Source: Marinobacter sp. HL-58
GTDB taxonomy: Bacteria; Pseudomonadota; Gammaproteobacteria; Pseudomonadales; Oleiphilaceae
Direction of reading: 5' to 3'
DNA: 64,000 nt
Assembly (NCBI RefSeq): GCF_001314605.1
Contig: NZ_LIHP01000010.1
Coordinates: 310,001-374,000, forward strand
Shown here in pieces: positions 44,343 to 53,378 of the stretch. The notes beneath the pieces are model-generated. The model searched no databases. It was given only the letters and a program-made list of their open reading frames with translations, and had not been told where the DNA came from. The stretch's first letter is position 1, and each line of letters starts with the position of its first letter. The position numbers and the translations under genes are program-made.

Positions 44343-45827
44343 GTGGGACTGTCAATCAAACAATCGGAATTTACGGCGGAAGAGTTTGAGCGTTTTGCTG
44401 CCAAGGTCCGGACGGATCTTTCAGCGCTGACTCGTCTCCTGCATAGGCCCGGCTTTGGTGAGGGAGAGAGTTCCATTGGCGCCGAGGTCGAGTTCTATAT
44501 CGTAAACCCTGACCTGCGCGTACAACCCATCAACACAGAAATCGCCGCCAGCGTAAAGGACCCCCAACTGACGGTTGAACTCAACCGCTTCAATCTCGAA
44601 TACAACCTCAAGCCCCAGGCTTTCAGGGGCAATCCGTTTGGCAGAACCGAGCAAGAGCTGCTTTCGGCCATCAGACGAATCAACCAGCACGCAGCACCAT
44701 TAGACGGAGAGCTGGTACCGATCGGCATTCTGCCCACACTTCGCCAGTCCGATATGGGCGCGAAAGTGATGACAGACGAACCCCGCTACCATGCGCTTTC
44801 CAACGCGTTGATCAAGCAACGGGGGGAGCCATTCAGTATCCATATCGGTGGCAACGATGTCATAGATCTGGAGGCCGACGACGTCACCATGGAAGGCGCC
44901 AACACGTCGTTCCAGCTGCACTGGCGTGTACCGGCCCATCGTTTCGCCGATTACTTCAATGCCGTCCAGCTGGTCACGCCGATTGTCCTGGCCCTGGCCA
45001 GCAATTCACCCAGCCTGTTTGGCCACCATCTCTGGGACGAAACCCGTATTGCCCTGTTCAAGCAATCAATCGATAGCCGGTCCCCCAATCGCAGAAACTG
45101 GCGTCACCCGCCCAGGGTCTATTACGGAAACGGCTGGGCACGCAGCGCCTGGGAACTGTTTGCGGCCTCGGCGTCACTGTATCCCCCCATCATTCCCCTG
45201 ATGTCGGATGAAGATCCAATGGCTGTGATTGATCGGGGAGATGTGCCGAAACTGGAGGAGATGCGCCTGCATCAGGGAACCACATGGCCCTGGAACCGGG
45301 CCATCTTTGATCACACCGAAGGCGGTCATCTGCGCATCGAGATTCGCTCCATGCCTGCTGGCCCTACTGCCGTAGATATGTGTGCGAACGGCCTGTTCGT
45401 GATCGGGGCTGCGCTGGCGGTGCTCGACGACATCGGTCACCTGACGTCGATACTGCCCTTCCATTACACTGAACACAATTTCTACCGCGCCGCCAAATAT
45501 GGTATCGGTGCAGACATTATCTGGCCGCACAAGGATCAGGTTCAATTGCAGGATACGCCCCTGTTGGCCGTGGCCCGTGAGCTGCTGCCGCGTGCCCGGG
45601 AAGCATTGCAACGAACCGCCGTGGACGAGGCCGAAATTCACCGCCTGCTGGGCATCATCGAAGGCCGCATTGAAAACAGCGTGACGGGCGCCCGGTGGCA
45701 ACGCCGTGTTACCGAGTCTTTGTTTAAATCCCTGAGTCCCGATGAGGCGTTCCGGAGTATGCTGACTCGGTACATGGCCAACCAGAAGAGAAACATCCCG
45801 CTGCACGAATGGGCACTTTCACCGTGA
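44343..45827 (+). CDS. GCS2-type glutamate-cysteine ligase family protein
   Basis: 494 residues from a GTG start; AAGG lies about 7 nt upstream. It has the carboxylate-amine ligase core: GAEVEFYIVNPD near 40, VELNRFNLEYNLKPQ near 80, LPTLRQSDMG, QLHWRVP, NHxEGGHLRIEIRSMPAGPTAVD near 328 (in part). The family joins glutamate's gamma-carboxyl to an amine using ATP. It differs from plant/alphaproteobacterial GshA in context: it overlaps an aspartoacylase-like gene by 19 bp. It may therefore make a gamma-glutamyl compound other than glutathione. Confidence 0.82.
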   Translation: MGLSIKQSEFTAEEFERFAAKVRTDLSALTRLLHRPGFGEGESSIGAEVEFYIVNPDLRVQPINTEIAASVKDPQLTVELNRFNLEYNLKPQAFRGNPFGRTEQELLSAIRRINQHAAPLDGELVPIGILPTLRQSDMGAKVMTDEPRYHALSNALIKQRGEPFSIHIGGNDVIDLEADDVTMEGANTSFQLHWRVPAHRFADYFNAVQLVTPIVLALASNSPSLFGHHLWDETRIALFKQSIDSRSPNRRNWRHPPRVYYGNGWARSAWELFAASASLYPPIIPLMSDEDPMAVIDRGDVPKLEEMRLHQGTTWPWNRAIFDHTEGGHLRIEIRSMPAGPTAVDMCANGLFVIGAALAVLDDIGHLTSILPFHYTEHNFYRAAKYGIGADIIWPHKDQVQLQDTPLLAVARELLPRAREALQRTAVDEAEIHRLLGIIEGRIENSVTGARWQRRVTESLFKSLSPDEAFRSMLTRYMANQKRNIPLHEWALSP

Positions 45828-46864
45828 GCAATTCGAATGTACTTGATTATCTGAATGATCCGTCACCACGCACACTGGGCCGCTCCCCTCTTGAGTGGCT
45901 GGAGCGACTGCATAAGCCCACGGTTGTGCATGTTACCGGTCGCGACCCGTCCCGTACCCGGGCAATGGCAACGCTTCTGCACGGCAATGAGCCTTCCGGG
46001 CTGTTTGCGCTTCACCGGTGGCTACTGGAGCAGCATACGCCCGAGGTCAACATGCTGTTTCTCCTCGGAGGCGTCTATCCGGCGAAGATTCCACCCATGC
46101 TCTCTCTTCGCCAGCCGCCCGGGGGACTCGATCTCAACCGGTGCTTCAAGGAACCTTTCGAAGGGAGAGAAGGCGCCATCGCACAAGCCATTCTGGCAGA
46201 GCTTCAGAAGGTGCAACCTGAATGCCTGCTGGACGTGCACAACACCTCGGGCACAGGCCCGGCCTTCGCGGTGACCATCACCAATGACGCCGCGCATCAG
46301 GCGCTGACCTCGCTCTTCACCGACCGCCTGATAATGACGGACCTTCGCCTGGGTGCACTGATGGAATATTCGGAACAGGAGGTACCCACGGTGACCATCG
46401 AGTGTGGTGGGGGGCAGGATGAGAAGGCCCATCAGCTGGCCTACGAAGGACTCGTCCGGTATACCTCAAGACCGGATGTGTTGTCACTTGAAGAAGCCGA
46501 GTGGGACGTCGAGGTGCTGCGGAATCCGATTCGTGTGGAGCTGGCTCCTGAGGCAACCATAGAATATCGCCTTGAACCCACCGGCCATGCTGACCTGACA
46601 TTTCCGCCAGACATCGAACACCGCAATTTTGGAATTGTTTCTCCGGATGAGCCTCTGGGATGGATTGGACACAAAGGCCTCAGCATGCTCACAGCGATCA
46701 GCCACAACCGGACCGAGAACATGGAGCAGGTTCTTCGAGTCGAGGATGGGCAGATCTACCCCGCCCAGGCCATCAAAGCCTTTATGATTACGACCAACCC
46801 GGTTATTGCGAAAAGTGACTGCCTTTTCTATGCGGTCAAAGCAACGGGCGAACCCATTTTCTAG
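45809..46864 (+). CDS. succinylglutamate desuccinylase/aspartoacylase family protein
   Basis: 351 residues. The M14-like zinc site is present: LHGNEPSG near residue 52 (His and Glu ligands) and DVHNTSGTGPAFAV near 138 (third His), with the substrate Arg in LDLNRCF near 110 and catalytic Glu in VTIECGGGQ near 195. A C-terminal beta-barrel domain follows. The family hydrolyses N-acyl amino acids. Translation is coupled to the GCS2-like ligase (19-bp overlap); a ligase and an amidohydrolase made together suggest turnover of one small amide. Confidence 0.88.
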   Translation: MGTFTVSNSNVLDYLNDPSPRTLGRSPLEWLERLHKPTVVHVTGRDPSRTRAMATLLHGNEPSGLFALHRWLLEQHTPEVNMLFLLGGVYPAKIPPMLSLRQPPGGLDLNRCFKEPFEGREGAIAQAILAELQKVQPECLLDVHNTSGTGPAFAVTITNDAAHQALTSLFTDRLIMTDLRLGALMEYSEQEVPTVTIECGGGQDEKAHQLAYEGLVRYTSRPDVLSLEEAEWDVEVLRNPIRVELAPEATIEYRLEPTGHADLTFPPDIEHRNFGIVSPDEPLGWIGHKGLSMLTAISHNRTENMEQVLRVEDGQIYPAQAIKAFMITTNPVIAKSDCLFYAVKATGEPIF

Positions 46865-46932
46865 AACCCGAAAATGTCCATCCGCCAGCAACGCAAGTGC
46901 TCGAAGCGTCGCACCGATATACCTTCAAGAGC

Positions 46933-48699
46933 TTACACTTCATTCGCCTTACGGTAGTGCCCCTGATAATCAAAAATCCGCTCCTGCACCTGCCAAAAGT
47001 GCTTCTGCTTGCGGGCAACTACAAAATCCGGTGCCGGTAGCAGGGCCTGGCTTTCAAGTACCTCTTCAGCCGTGCTGAACGCTTTCGGGGCCTGGCCATT
47101 GGCAAAACGACGCCCGAACAGCTTGTTGAAGACGGTGCGCTGGCCCGGCTTGCTGAGATCAAACGACTCGCTGAGCTCTTCCCCATCCTCGCCGTGATAG
47201 GTGATCCGCAGTTTGCTTCCAGCAACACTTAACGTTACCCCGGCGCAACGGATCACCATCGCATCCTTGAGTTTCAGGGCATCCCTGAGCTGATCATCCG
47301 GGTCGATGATGGCTTTGTGGCACTGCCCGCAGTTACGTGCCGCGATATCATTCTCGGCACCGCAGTGCGGGCACTCCTTGAAACGAAAACGGTAATCGCA
47401 CTGGTGGCGCCCTTCATGCACGGCGGGTTCATCCCCTGCCCCAGTCTCCAGCAGCCCCTGACAACGGCGGCCGTAGTGCTCGATTACCCGGCCTTCACTG
47501 TCTGTCTTGCCCCAGAAGATATTGGCAAAACCACAGCCCGGGCAGAATACCTGCACCGGCTCACTGTCGGGGTTCGGTTTCGGCTCCCCCACCTCCGGGT
47601 GATGCAGGTTCACATGGTTGCCCGCGTAATCCATCACCAGGCAATCCTGCTTTCCTTCGTCCAGCCGCAGGCCGCGACCGACAATCTGCTGATACAGGCT
47701 CACCGACTGGGTCAGACGAAGAACGGCAATGAAGTCCACATGGGGCGCATCAAAGCCTGTGGTAAGCACGGACACGTTCACCAGGTACTTCAACTGGCGC
47801 TGCTTGAAGCGCTGGATCAGCAGATCGCGATCCTTAAGATCGGTTGCGCCCGTCACCAGGGCGGTCTGTTCTTCCGGCAAATAACCATTAATCTCCCGCG
47901 CATGATCCACCGTGGCCGCAAAAATCATCACACCCTTGCGCTCGGCGGCCAGCTCCAGCACCTGGTCGATGATGGCCCGGGTTACACGCCTGTGTTTGCC
48001 CAGCAGCTCGTTGACGTCCTTCTCCGCGTACTCGCCAAACCGGTCCCGGGCCAGCGAAGAGAAATCGTATTGCGCCACTGCTGCATTCACCAGCTCCGGC
48101 CGGGTCAGATACCCCCGATTGATCATGTAGCTCAACGGCAGCTCGTAGATGCAATGTTGAAAGGGCTTGTCCTCTTCACTACGGACAAAGCCCCGGTAGT
48201 GAAAGCGATAAATCCAGCCCATGGCCAGACGGTAGGGTGTGGCGGTCAGCCCCAGCACTTTAAGAGAGTCGTTCTGCTGCCGCAGAAGTTCGATGATTCG
48301 CTGGTACTGACTGGTCTCCTCACCACTGACCCGATGGCACTCATCGATGATGACCAGAGAATATTCATCCCTGAACTGATCCAGGTTCGCCGCTACCGAC
48401 TGCACACTGGCAAAGGTCACCTGATGCTCGCGTTCCTTACGTTTCAGCCCGGCGGAGAAGATGCCGCCGGTTAACCCGTAGCTCTGGTACTTGGCGTGAT
48501 TCTGCTCCACCAGCTCTTTTACATGGGTAAGTACCAGAATCCTGCGCCGGGCAAGTCGGGCCAGCTCGGCGATGACCAGGCTTTTGCCGGCTCCGGTTGG
48601 GAGGACGATGACGGCGGACTCATCCGACTTGCGGAAATGGCTGAGCGTGGCGTCGACCGCCTCCTGCTGGTAGGGCCGAAGCGTGAAAGGCGCATTCAT
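46933..48699 (-). CDS. radD: RadD-like SF2 DNA helicase
   Basis: 588 residues from ATG 48699, close to E. coli RadD/YejH (586). SF2 motifs: [11 protein letters not shown], Walker A PTGAGKS near 37, [20 protein letters not shown], and [15 protein letters not shown] (motif VI). A zinc-binding module follows, with [18 protein letters not shown] and CGQCHK. RadD aids double-strand break repair and resolves RecA-dependent intermediates with SSB. The C-terminus does not show an obvious SSB-mimic. It lies 20 bp after the FKBP gene and is probably cotranscribed. Confidence 0.88.
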   Translation of the reverse strand: MNAPFTLRPYQQEAVDATLSHFRKSDESAVIVLPTGAGKSLVIAELARLARRRILVLTHVKELVEQNHAKYQSYGLTGGIFSAGLKRKEREHQVTFASVQSVAANLDQFRDEYSLVIIDECHRVSGEETSQYQRIIELLRQQNDSLKVLGLTATPYRLAMGWIYRFHYRGFVRSEEDKPFQHCIYELPLSYMINRGYLTRPELVNAAVAQYDFSSLARDRFGEYAEKDVNELLGKHRRVTRAIIDQVLELAAERKGVMIFAATVDHAREINGYLPEEQTALVTGATDLKDRDLLIQRFKQRQLKYLVNVSVLTTGFDAPHVDFIAVLRLTQSVSLYQQIVGRGLRLDEGKQDCLVMDYAGNHVNLHHPEVGEPKPNPDSEPVQVFCPGCGFANIFWGKTDSEGRVIEHYGRRCQGLLETGAGDEPAVHEGRHQCDYRFRFKECPHCGAENDIAARNCGQCHKAIIDPDDQLRDALKLKDAMVIRCAGVTLSVAGSKLRITYHGEDGEELSESFDLSKPGQRTVFNKLFGRRFANGQAPKAFSTAEEVLESQALLPAPDFVVARKQKHFWQVQERIFDYQGHYRKANEV

Positions 48700-48718
48700 T
48701 TTTGCAGGGCTTAATCGC

Positions 48719-49198
48719 TCAATGATGCCCGCCCGGCCCATGCGCATGGCCGTGAGCTATTTCTTCCGGATCGGCGGCGCGAACGTCGATGACTTCGATA
48801 TCGAAGGTCAGGGTTTTACCGGCCATCGGATGATTGGTGTCAACATCGGCAAACTTGTGGCCGACCTTGGCGACGACCACATGGCGCGGCCCCTGCTCGG
48901 TTTTTACCTGGGCGATCATGCCCGGCTTCCAGCGCCTGGCACCCATCAAATGTTTGATCGGCACGCGCTGGATGGCATCGGCCTTGCGCGGCCCGTAGGC
49001 TTTCTCCGGCGTCACGGTAACGCTGAACGTATCGCCGGACTCGCGACCTTCCAGAGCCTCTTCCAGTCCCGGGATGATGCCGCCGTGGCCGTGAAGGTAC
49101 GCGTTCGGCTCGCCGCCACGGGAATTTTCAACAATGTTGCCTTGGTCATCACTGACACTGTAGTGAAACAAAACCACCTGATTCTTCTCGATTGGCAT
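48719..49198 (-). CDS. FKBP-type peptidyl-prolyl isomerase, SlyD-like
   Basis: 159 residues: FKBP half ([16 protein letters not shown]), then [16 protein letters not shown] near 34-50, the insert-in-flap chaperone domain in the middle ([16 protein letters not shown]), and [10 protein letters not shown] closing the barrel. The tail is histidine-rich ([10 protein letters not shown]), as in SlyD, and may bind nickel. A cytosolic folding helper. Its 5' end and upstream region have a degenerate copy at 38540-38640. First gene of a pair with radD. Confidence 0.9.
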   Translation of the reverse strand: MPIEKNQVVLFHYSVSDDQGNIVENSRGGEPNAYLHGHGGIIPGLEEALEGRESGDTFSVTVTPEKAYGPRKADAIQRVPIKHLMGARRWKPGMIAQVKTEQGPRHVVVAKVGHKFADVDTNHPMAGKTLTFDIEVIDVRAADPEEIAHGHAHGPGGHH

Positions 49199-49327
49199 AG
49201 GGCTCTCTGCGACGGTTCAAAGTCCGCCATTATAACCAGCAGCAGCGCCAGAAACGATGGTGAACACCGGCGAACTGGTTGCTATACTGCCGGCCAGCTG
49301 CCTATCCCGCCCGCCCAGTGAGCCGTC

Positions 49328-50074
49328 ATGCAATCATCCACCAAGCTCTACACCGACCTTTCCGGTTATTACGATCTGATGTGTGCCGACATCGACTACC
49401 CGGAACAGAGCAGTGGCGTGCGCAGGCTTAACCAGCTGTTCGGAAATGGCGGTCAAAAGCACCTGGATCTGGCCTGCGGAACCGGCCCCCACATTCGGCA
49501 TTTCCTCGACTTTGGCTACCAGAGCCAGGGCCTGGACATCAACCAGCCAATGCTGGATAAAGCGAAAGTTCGCTGCCCTGAAGCCGACTTCACCCTGGGG
49601 GACATCGGCAGTTTTGCCTTCGACCAACCGTTCGATCTGATCACCTGCTTGCTGTATTCCATTCACTACAGCAGTGACATCGACCGCCTGAAATCCTGCA
49701 TCACCAGCGTCCACGAGGCGCTGCGGGACCATGGTGTCTTCTGCTTCAATGCAGTGGACAAAAACAAGATCAACAACAACCTGTTCGTGACCCATACCGC
49801 AGAGCACCAGAACGATGTCTTCAAATTCAGTTCAGGCTGGCACTACGGCGGTGATGGCGAGCAACAGTCACTCAAGCTGTCCATCACTAAAACCACGCAA
49901 AATGTCAGTGAGACCTGGAAAGACGAGCATCCCATGGTGGCGTTGGGTTTCGAGGAGCTTGCACAGCTGCTGGAACCCTGTTTCGAGGTGCATATATTCG
50001 AGCACGACTACGGCAAAATAGAACGCTGGGACGGGCAGTCCGGCAACGCCCTGTTTGTCTGCGTAAAGAACTAG
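49328..50074 (+). CDS. class I SAM-dependent methyltransferase
   Basis: 248 residues. The Rossmann methyltransferase motif I reads LDLACGTGPH near 45, motif II GLDINQPML near 65, and FDLITCLLYSIHY near 100. Starts LYTDLSGYYDLMCADIDY, typical of small-molecule methyltransferases of the Methyltransf_25 type. Substrate unknown; no neighbouring pathway. Single gene divergent from the FKBP/radD pair. Confidence 0.88.
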   Translation: MQSSTKLYTDLSGYYDLMCADIDYPEQSSGVRRLNQLFGNGGQKHLDLACGTGPHIRHFLDFGYQSQGLDINQPMLDKAKVRCPEADFTLGDIGSFAFDQPFDLITCLLYSIHYSSDIDRLKSCITSVHEALRDHGVFCFNAVDKNKINNNLFVTHTAEHQNDVFKFSSGWHYGGDGEQQSLKLSITKTTQNVSETWKDEHPMVALGFEELAQLLEPCFEVHIFEHDYGKIERWDGQSGNALFVCVKN

Positions 50075-50109
50075 AGCATCGCGATTCCCGGGGTGGAGAT
50101 TTGCCGGGT

Positions 50110-50565
50110 CTACAGATACCGCCCACCGGCACCAATCGCCACCACAATCAGCCCAAGAATCAGATTGGTGCCCACCAGCTTGCGGATCTGCCCGACCTGG
50201 CGCCCGCCTTCCTGCGGATCCTGGTTGGCAACGGCCTGCTTCAGCCGCCGGAAGGGTGCAAAATAGACGTGAAAATAAAGCAGGATCATCACAATCCCCA
50301 GCCCCTGCATGGCGTGAATGTGCCAGCCGGCACCCGCCATACCACCGAACACGCTGAAGATCATCCAGTAGCCGGTCACCAGCAACAGAATCACTGCGAC
50401 CCACACCCACCGGAAAAACCGGGACAGGGTGTGACACCAGAGCACCCCACGCTGCGATGCATCGACTACCTCAACCACCGCCGGCCGCATGGCCATGTAG
50501 GCGAAAAACATGCCGCCAACCCAGATCACGGCGGAGAGAACATGAAGTGCAATAGCCAGACTCAT
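50110..50565 (-). CDS. CopD-like integral membrane protein
   Basis: 151 residues with four helices. The first helix LAIALHVLSAVIWVGGMFFA has the His-Val-x(5)-Trp-x-Gly-Gly signature of CopD-family proteins; AGWHIHAMQGLGIVMI in the third helix has two more histidines. The family includes copper-resistance CopD and cytochrome b561-like proteins. Whether it binds copper or haem is open. Single gene. Confidence 0.85.
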   Translation of the reverse strand: MSLAIALHVLSAVIWVGGMFFAYMAMRPAVVEVVDASQRGVLWCHTLSRFFRWVWVAVILLLVTGYWMIFSVFGGMAGAGWHIHAMQGLGIVMILLYFHVYFAPFRRLKQAVANQDPQEGGRQVGQIRKLVGTNLILGLIVVAIGAGGRYL

Positions 50566-50616
50566 AAGGGACTCCCGGAAGAGAAATGTGTGTGATGAGC
50601 ATAAGCTTCACCCACT

Positions 50617-51525
50617 TTAAAACCAACTCCGCCGATGTCTCTCCGCATCCAGCAATGCCCGCTTTCGCTCAAGCCCCCAGCGGTATCCACCAAGGCCGCC
50701 ATCGCCTCGCAGCACCCGATGGCAAGGGATCAGCACACCGATACGGTTTTTGCCACAGGCAGAGGCGACGGCCCGCACAGCTCTGGGCTTGTCGATATTC
50801 GCGGCCACCTCGCTGTAGCTGAGGACATCGCCTTCCCGTATGCTCAGCAGGAACTGCCAGACCTTCATCTGAAAAGCCGTACCACGCATATCCAGCGGCA
50901 GATCCGGCCTGGGGGCACCCTGGCTGATGTGTTGGTCCAGCGCATCCATCCAGGCATCCAGCTCCGGGGCATCCCGGGCCGGTGAAGCGATCAGCTCTGC
51001 ATTGGGGAATTCCTTTTTCAGGCCGGTGATCAGGGAGGCTTCATCATCACCAAACTGAACAAGGCAGACGCCCCTCTTCGTTGCCGCCATCATCATCAGG
51101 CCCAGTGCTGTGGCCCTGCACGCATAGACGATGACCTCACCGGCGCCACCCGCCCGATAGACCCTGGGCGACATTCCAAGACTGCGGGTTGCTTCCCCAT
51201 AAACACGGCTTACCGAGCCAAAGCCGGATGCAAAAATTGCATCGGTCACCTTGTCACCAACCTTCAGGGACTGCTTGAAACGATGCATCCGCACGGCGTC
51301 CTGATAGACCTTGGGCGAGATGCCGAAAGCCGCCTTGAATTGCTTCTGCAGCCTTGAGGAAGACAGCCCGGCAAGCTCCGCCAGACGGACCAGAGGCAGC
51401 GACTCATCAGCGTGTGCCTCAATATGGCGCGCAACCTCCACCAACCGGGCAACCCGTGGATTCCCAACGGAATTGTTCCTGGCCTCAATGGCTGCCTGTA
51501 TTTGCTGTTCCGATGGCACCGACAT
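50617..51525 (-). CDS. Ada-like protein: AraC HTH fused to O6-methylguanine-DNA methyltransferase
   Basis: 302 residues from ATG 51525. An AraC-type double HTH (about 30-125: LAELAGLSSSRLQKQFKAAF, in part) is followed by an MGMT domain with the active site IPCHRVLRGDGGLGGYRWG near 262. The N-terminal Ada zinc-cysteine domain that repairs phosphotriesters and triggers the response is absent. It repairs O6-methylguanine by suicidal transfer to Cys in PCHR. Regulation by methylation cannot work as in E. coli Ada. Single gene. Confidence 0.92.
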   Translation of the reverse strand: MSVPSEQQIQAAIEARNNSVGNPRVARLVEVARHIEAHADESLPLVRLAELAGLSSSRLQKQFKAAFGISPKVYQDAVRMHRFKQSLKVGDKVTDAIFASGFGSVSRVYGEATRSLGMSPRVYRAGGAGEVIVYACRATALGLMMMAATKRGVCLVQFGDDEASLITGLKKEFPNAELIASPARDAPELDAWMDALDQHISQGAPRPDLPLDMRGTAFQMKVWQFLLSIREGDVLSYSEVAANIDKPRAVRAVASACGKNRIGVLIPCHRVLRGDGGLGGYRWGLERKRALLDAERHRRSWF

Positions 51526-51718
51526 GACCTGCCCCTTCACGTAACCTGAACAAGGTCAGTACAACGGATGTCGGCGAATGTTTCCATCCGATTATTGCCC
51601 TTGTTGCTGCCTGTACTCCTGAATGAGACCAGTTGCTGGATACGAGCCAGCGTTTCTATCGGTTCTGAGAGGCGCCCATGACAAGGCCAGAACACATCCA
51701 CCTCGCCCGATTTTTCAG

Positions 51719-52174
51719 TTATGCCAGGTCATCCAGTATTTCCTGCACATGCTCTGCCGGCTTGACCTTGCCGTAGTGGCGCACAATCACACCCTCTTCA
51801 TCGATCAGGAATGACTCCCGGCTCACGGACATCACCTGTTTACCGTACATGTTCTTTGGCTTGAGCACGTCGTACTGGTTTACCACCACTTCTTCCGGGT
51901 CCGCCAGAATCGGGAAGTTCAGCGACTCTTTGCGGGCGAATTTCTCGTGTGAGCTAACCGTGTCCCGGCTCACACCCAGCACCTGCACGCCATGGCTGCG
52001 GAGCTCATCCAGACGGTCCCGGAACTGCTGAGCCTCGGTGGTACAGCCGGGCGTGTTGTCACGTGGATAAAAGTAGAGCAGCACTTTCTGCCCCCTGTAA
52101 TCCGACAGAGTCTGCTTTTTACCTTCCTGGTCTTCCAGCGTGAAATCCGGTGCGGCTTTGCCTTCCCAACTCAT
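51719..52174 (-). CDS. bcp: thioredoxin-dependent thiol peroxidase, Bcp/PrxQ type
   Basis: 151 residues. Peroxiredoxin core: APDFTLEDQEGK, YFYPRDNTPGCTTEAQQFRD with the peroxidatic Cys near 46. The Cys five residues later, found in many PrxQ proteins, is replaced (TTEAQ), so resolution must use another thiol such as thioredoxin directly. SRDTVSSHEKFA and REsFLIDEEGVI follow. Reduces hydroperoxides. Its probable electron donor family member, TrxC, is encoded 90 bp upstream. Confidence 0.93.
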   Translation of the reverse strand: MSWEGKAAPDFTLEDQEGKKQTLSDYRGQKVLLYFYPRDNTPGCTTEAQQFRDRLDELRSHGVQVLGVSRDTVSSHEKFARKESLNFPILADPEEVVVNQYDVLKPKNMYGKQVMSVSRESFLIDEEGVIVRHYGKVKPAEHVQEILDDLA

Positions 52175-52264
52175 AGGTTTTCTCCTTACAAAGAATCAGA
52201 TTGACGTTACAGGAATGCGACGCCGGGTAAGTGCACATCCGGTGCATGACTTCCAGGCAGCGGG

Positions 52265-52705
52265 CTACCTGATACCTTTCGACTCAAGCCACTGGCTGAT
52301 CTGCGCCTGGTTCATGGCACCACTCTGGCGTGCCACTTCCCGGCCATTCTGGAACAGGATCATTGTGGGTATGCTGCGAATGCCAAACTGACCGGCGGGC
52401 CCCGGCGACTGTTCGGTATTCAGCTTGGCAAAACGCACCTTACCCCGCCAGGCTTTCGCAGCCTGCTCGAACTGCGGCGCCATCGCTTTACAGGGGCCAC
52501 ACCAGCTGGCCCAGAAATCCACCAGCACTGGCACATCACTGCGTGTTGTATGGGAACTAAAACTCTGCTCCCCCAGTTCCAGAACCTCATCCGGCCAGAG
52601 CGACTGTTTGCAGGCACCACAATTGCCGCCTGATGATAGCTTGTCGGCGGGCACGCGATTCACTTTGTGACAATGGGGGCACACTAGATGTCGAATATCG
52701 GTCAT
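52265..52705 (-). CDS. trxC: thioredoxin TrxC (thioredoxin 2)
   Basis: 146 residues with the TrxC-specific N-terminal zinc finger (CPHC near 9 and CGAC near 29), then the thioredoxin fold: LVDFWASWCGPCKAMAPQFEQ with active site WCGPC near 68, and the cis-Pro in RSIPTMILF. Typical length for E. coli TrxC (139). Reduces disulfides, especially under oxidative stress. It lies upstream of bcp on the same strand, possibly one operon. Confidence 0.95.
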   Translation of the reverse strand: MTDIRHLVCPHCHKVNRVPADKLSSGGNCGACKQSLWPDEVLELGEQSFSSHTTRSDVPVLVDFWASWCGPCKAMAPQFEQAAKAWRGKVRFAKLNTEQSPGPAGQFGIRSIPTMILFQNGREVARQSGAMNQAQISQWLESKGIR

Positions 52706-52784
52706 TATTAACCTGCCTTTAATTGCTTACTGATTTGATTAATCTGGGCAGATTATTAGAAATCAAGCGAAGGGAGCTCATCCC

Positions 52785-52988
52785 ATGGAAACCACAGATA
52801 TCTTCCTGGCGCTGATCTTCGGCTGCGTCGGTTTTGGCTACTTCATGTACGGGCGGCGCAAGCAAAACATCGTCGCCCGTTACTGCGGAATTGCAATGAT
52901 TCTGTACCCGTACCTGGCCAGCAGCACCTGGGAGATGCTGGCAGTGGGTGTCGGGCTGATGGTGGTGCCGCGGTTTGTGGAGCTTTAG
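52785..52988 (+). CDS. small conserved membrane protein, 67 aa
   Basis: 67 residues with two helices (about 5-22 and 30-60) joined by a basic turn GRRKQN. Preceded by GGGAG 8 nt before the ATG. Similar short two-helix proteins are common in gammaproteobacteria without known function. Divergent from trxC. Confidence 0.7.
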   Translation: METTDIFLALIFGCVGFGYFMYGRRKQNIVARYCGIAMILYPYLASSTWEMLAVGVGLMVVPRFVEL

Positions 52989-53078
52989 GGAATGGTTACT
53001 CACGGGGAAACTCCACAGCAGCCACATCCGCCACAAAAAACGGAAAGTACTGCTCCGTTGCAAAATGATTGCCAGCTT

Positions 53079-53345
53079 CTACATGAGTGGGCAGAACCGC
53101 GTCCACCGCTGGCTATCCGAACCTGACAGCCTCATCAGGTCGTGCCGCGCACGCATTTTCCAGACGAACCCGGAAGGCATGGCCAACACCTGGGTTGCCT
53201 CGAAATCCAGGTAATCGGGATTGTCTTTGTCCCCCATGCCGAAACGCCCGACCATGCTGATGCTGGCCACCGTCCAAAGAGGCGTACCTGGCTCGATCGT
53301 ATATAGAAAATAGCGTCGTGCCGGTTCCGGCAGATCGGCGATCAT
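53079..53345 (-). pseudogene. fragment of a DUF6544/DUF6920-like gene
   Basis: The 88-codon frame begins LPEPARRYFLYTIEPGTPL and holds DFEATQVLAMPSGFVWKMRAR, the central signature of a ~250-residue family. Nothing resembling the N-terminal region precedes it, and after FVWKMRARHDLMRL the frame ends in SQRWTRFCPLM. In another frame a plausible C-terminal end (ATEQYFPFFVADVAA) continues to about 52995. Truncated on both sides; unlikely to be functional. Confidence 0.6.
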
Positions 53346-53378
53346 CTCAGCGGTGAAGGCGGGAGAAGGCCATTACCG

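Noticed and set aside
47317..48474. + strand open frame of 385 codons
   Set aside because: It mirrors the radD coding region, which has all helicase motifs on the minus strand.
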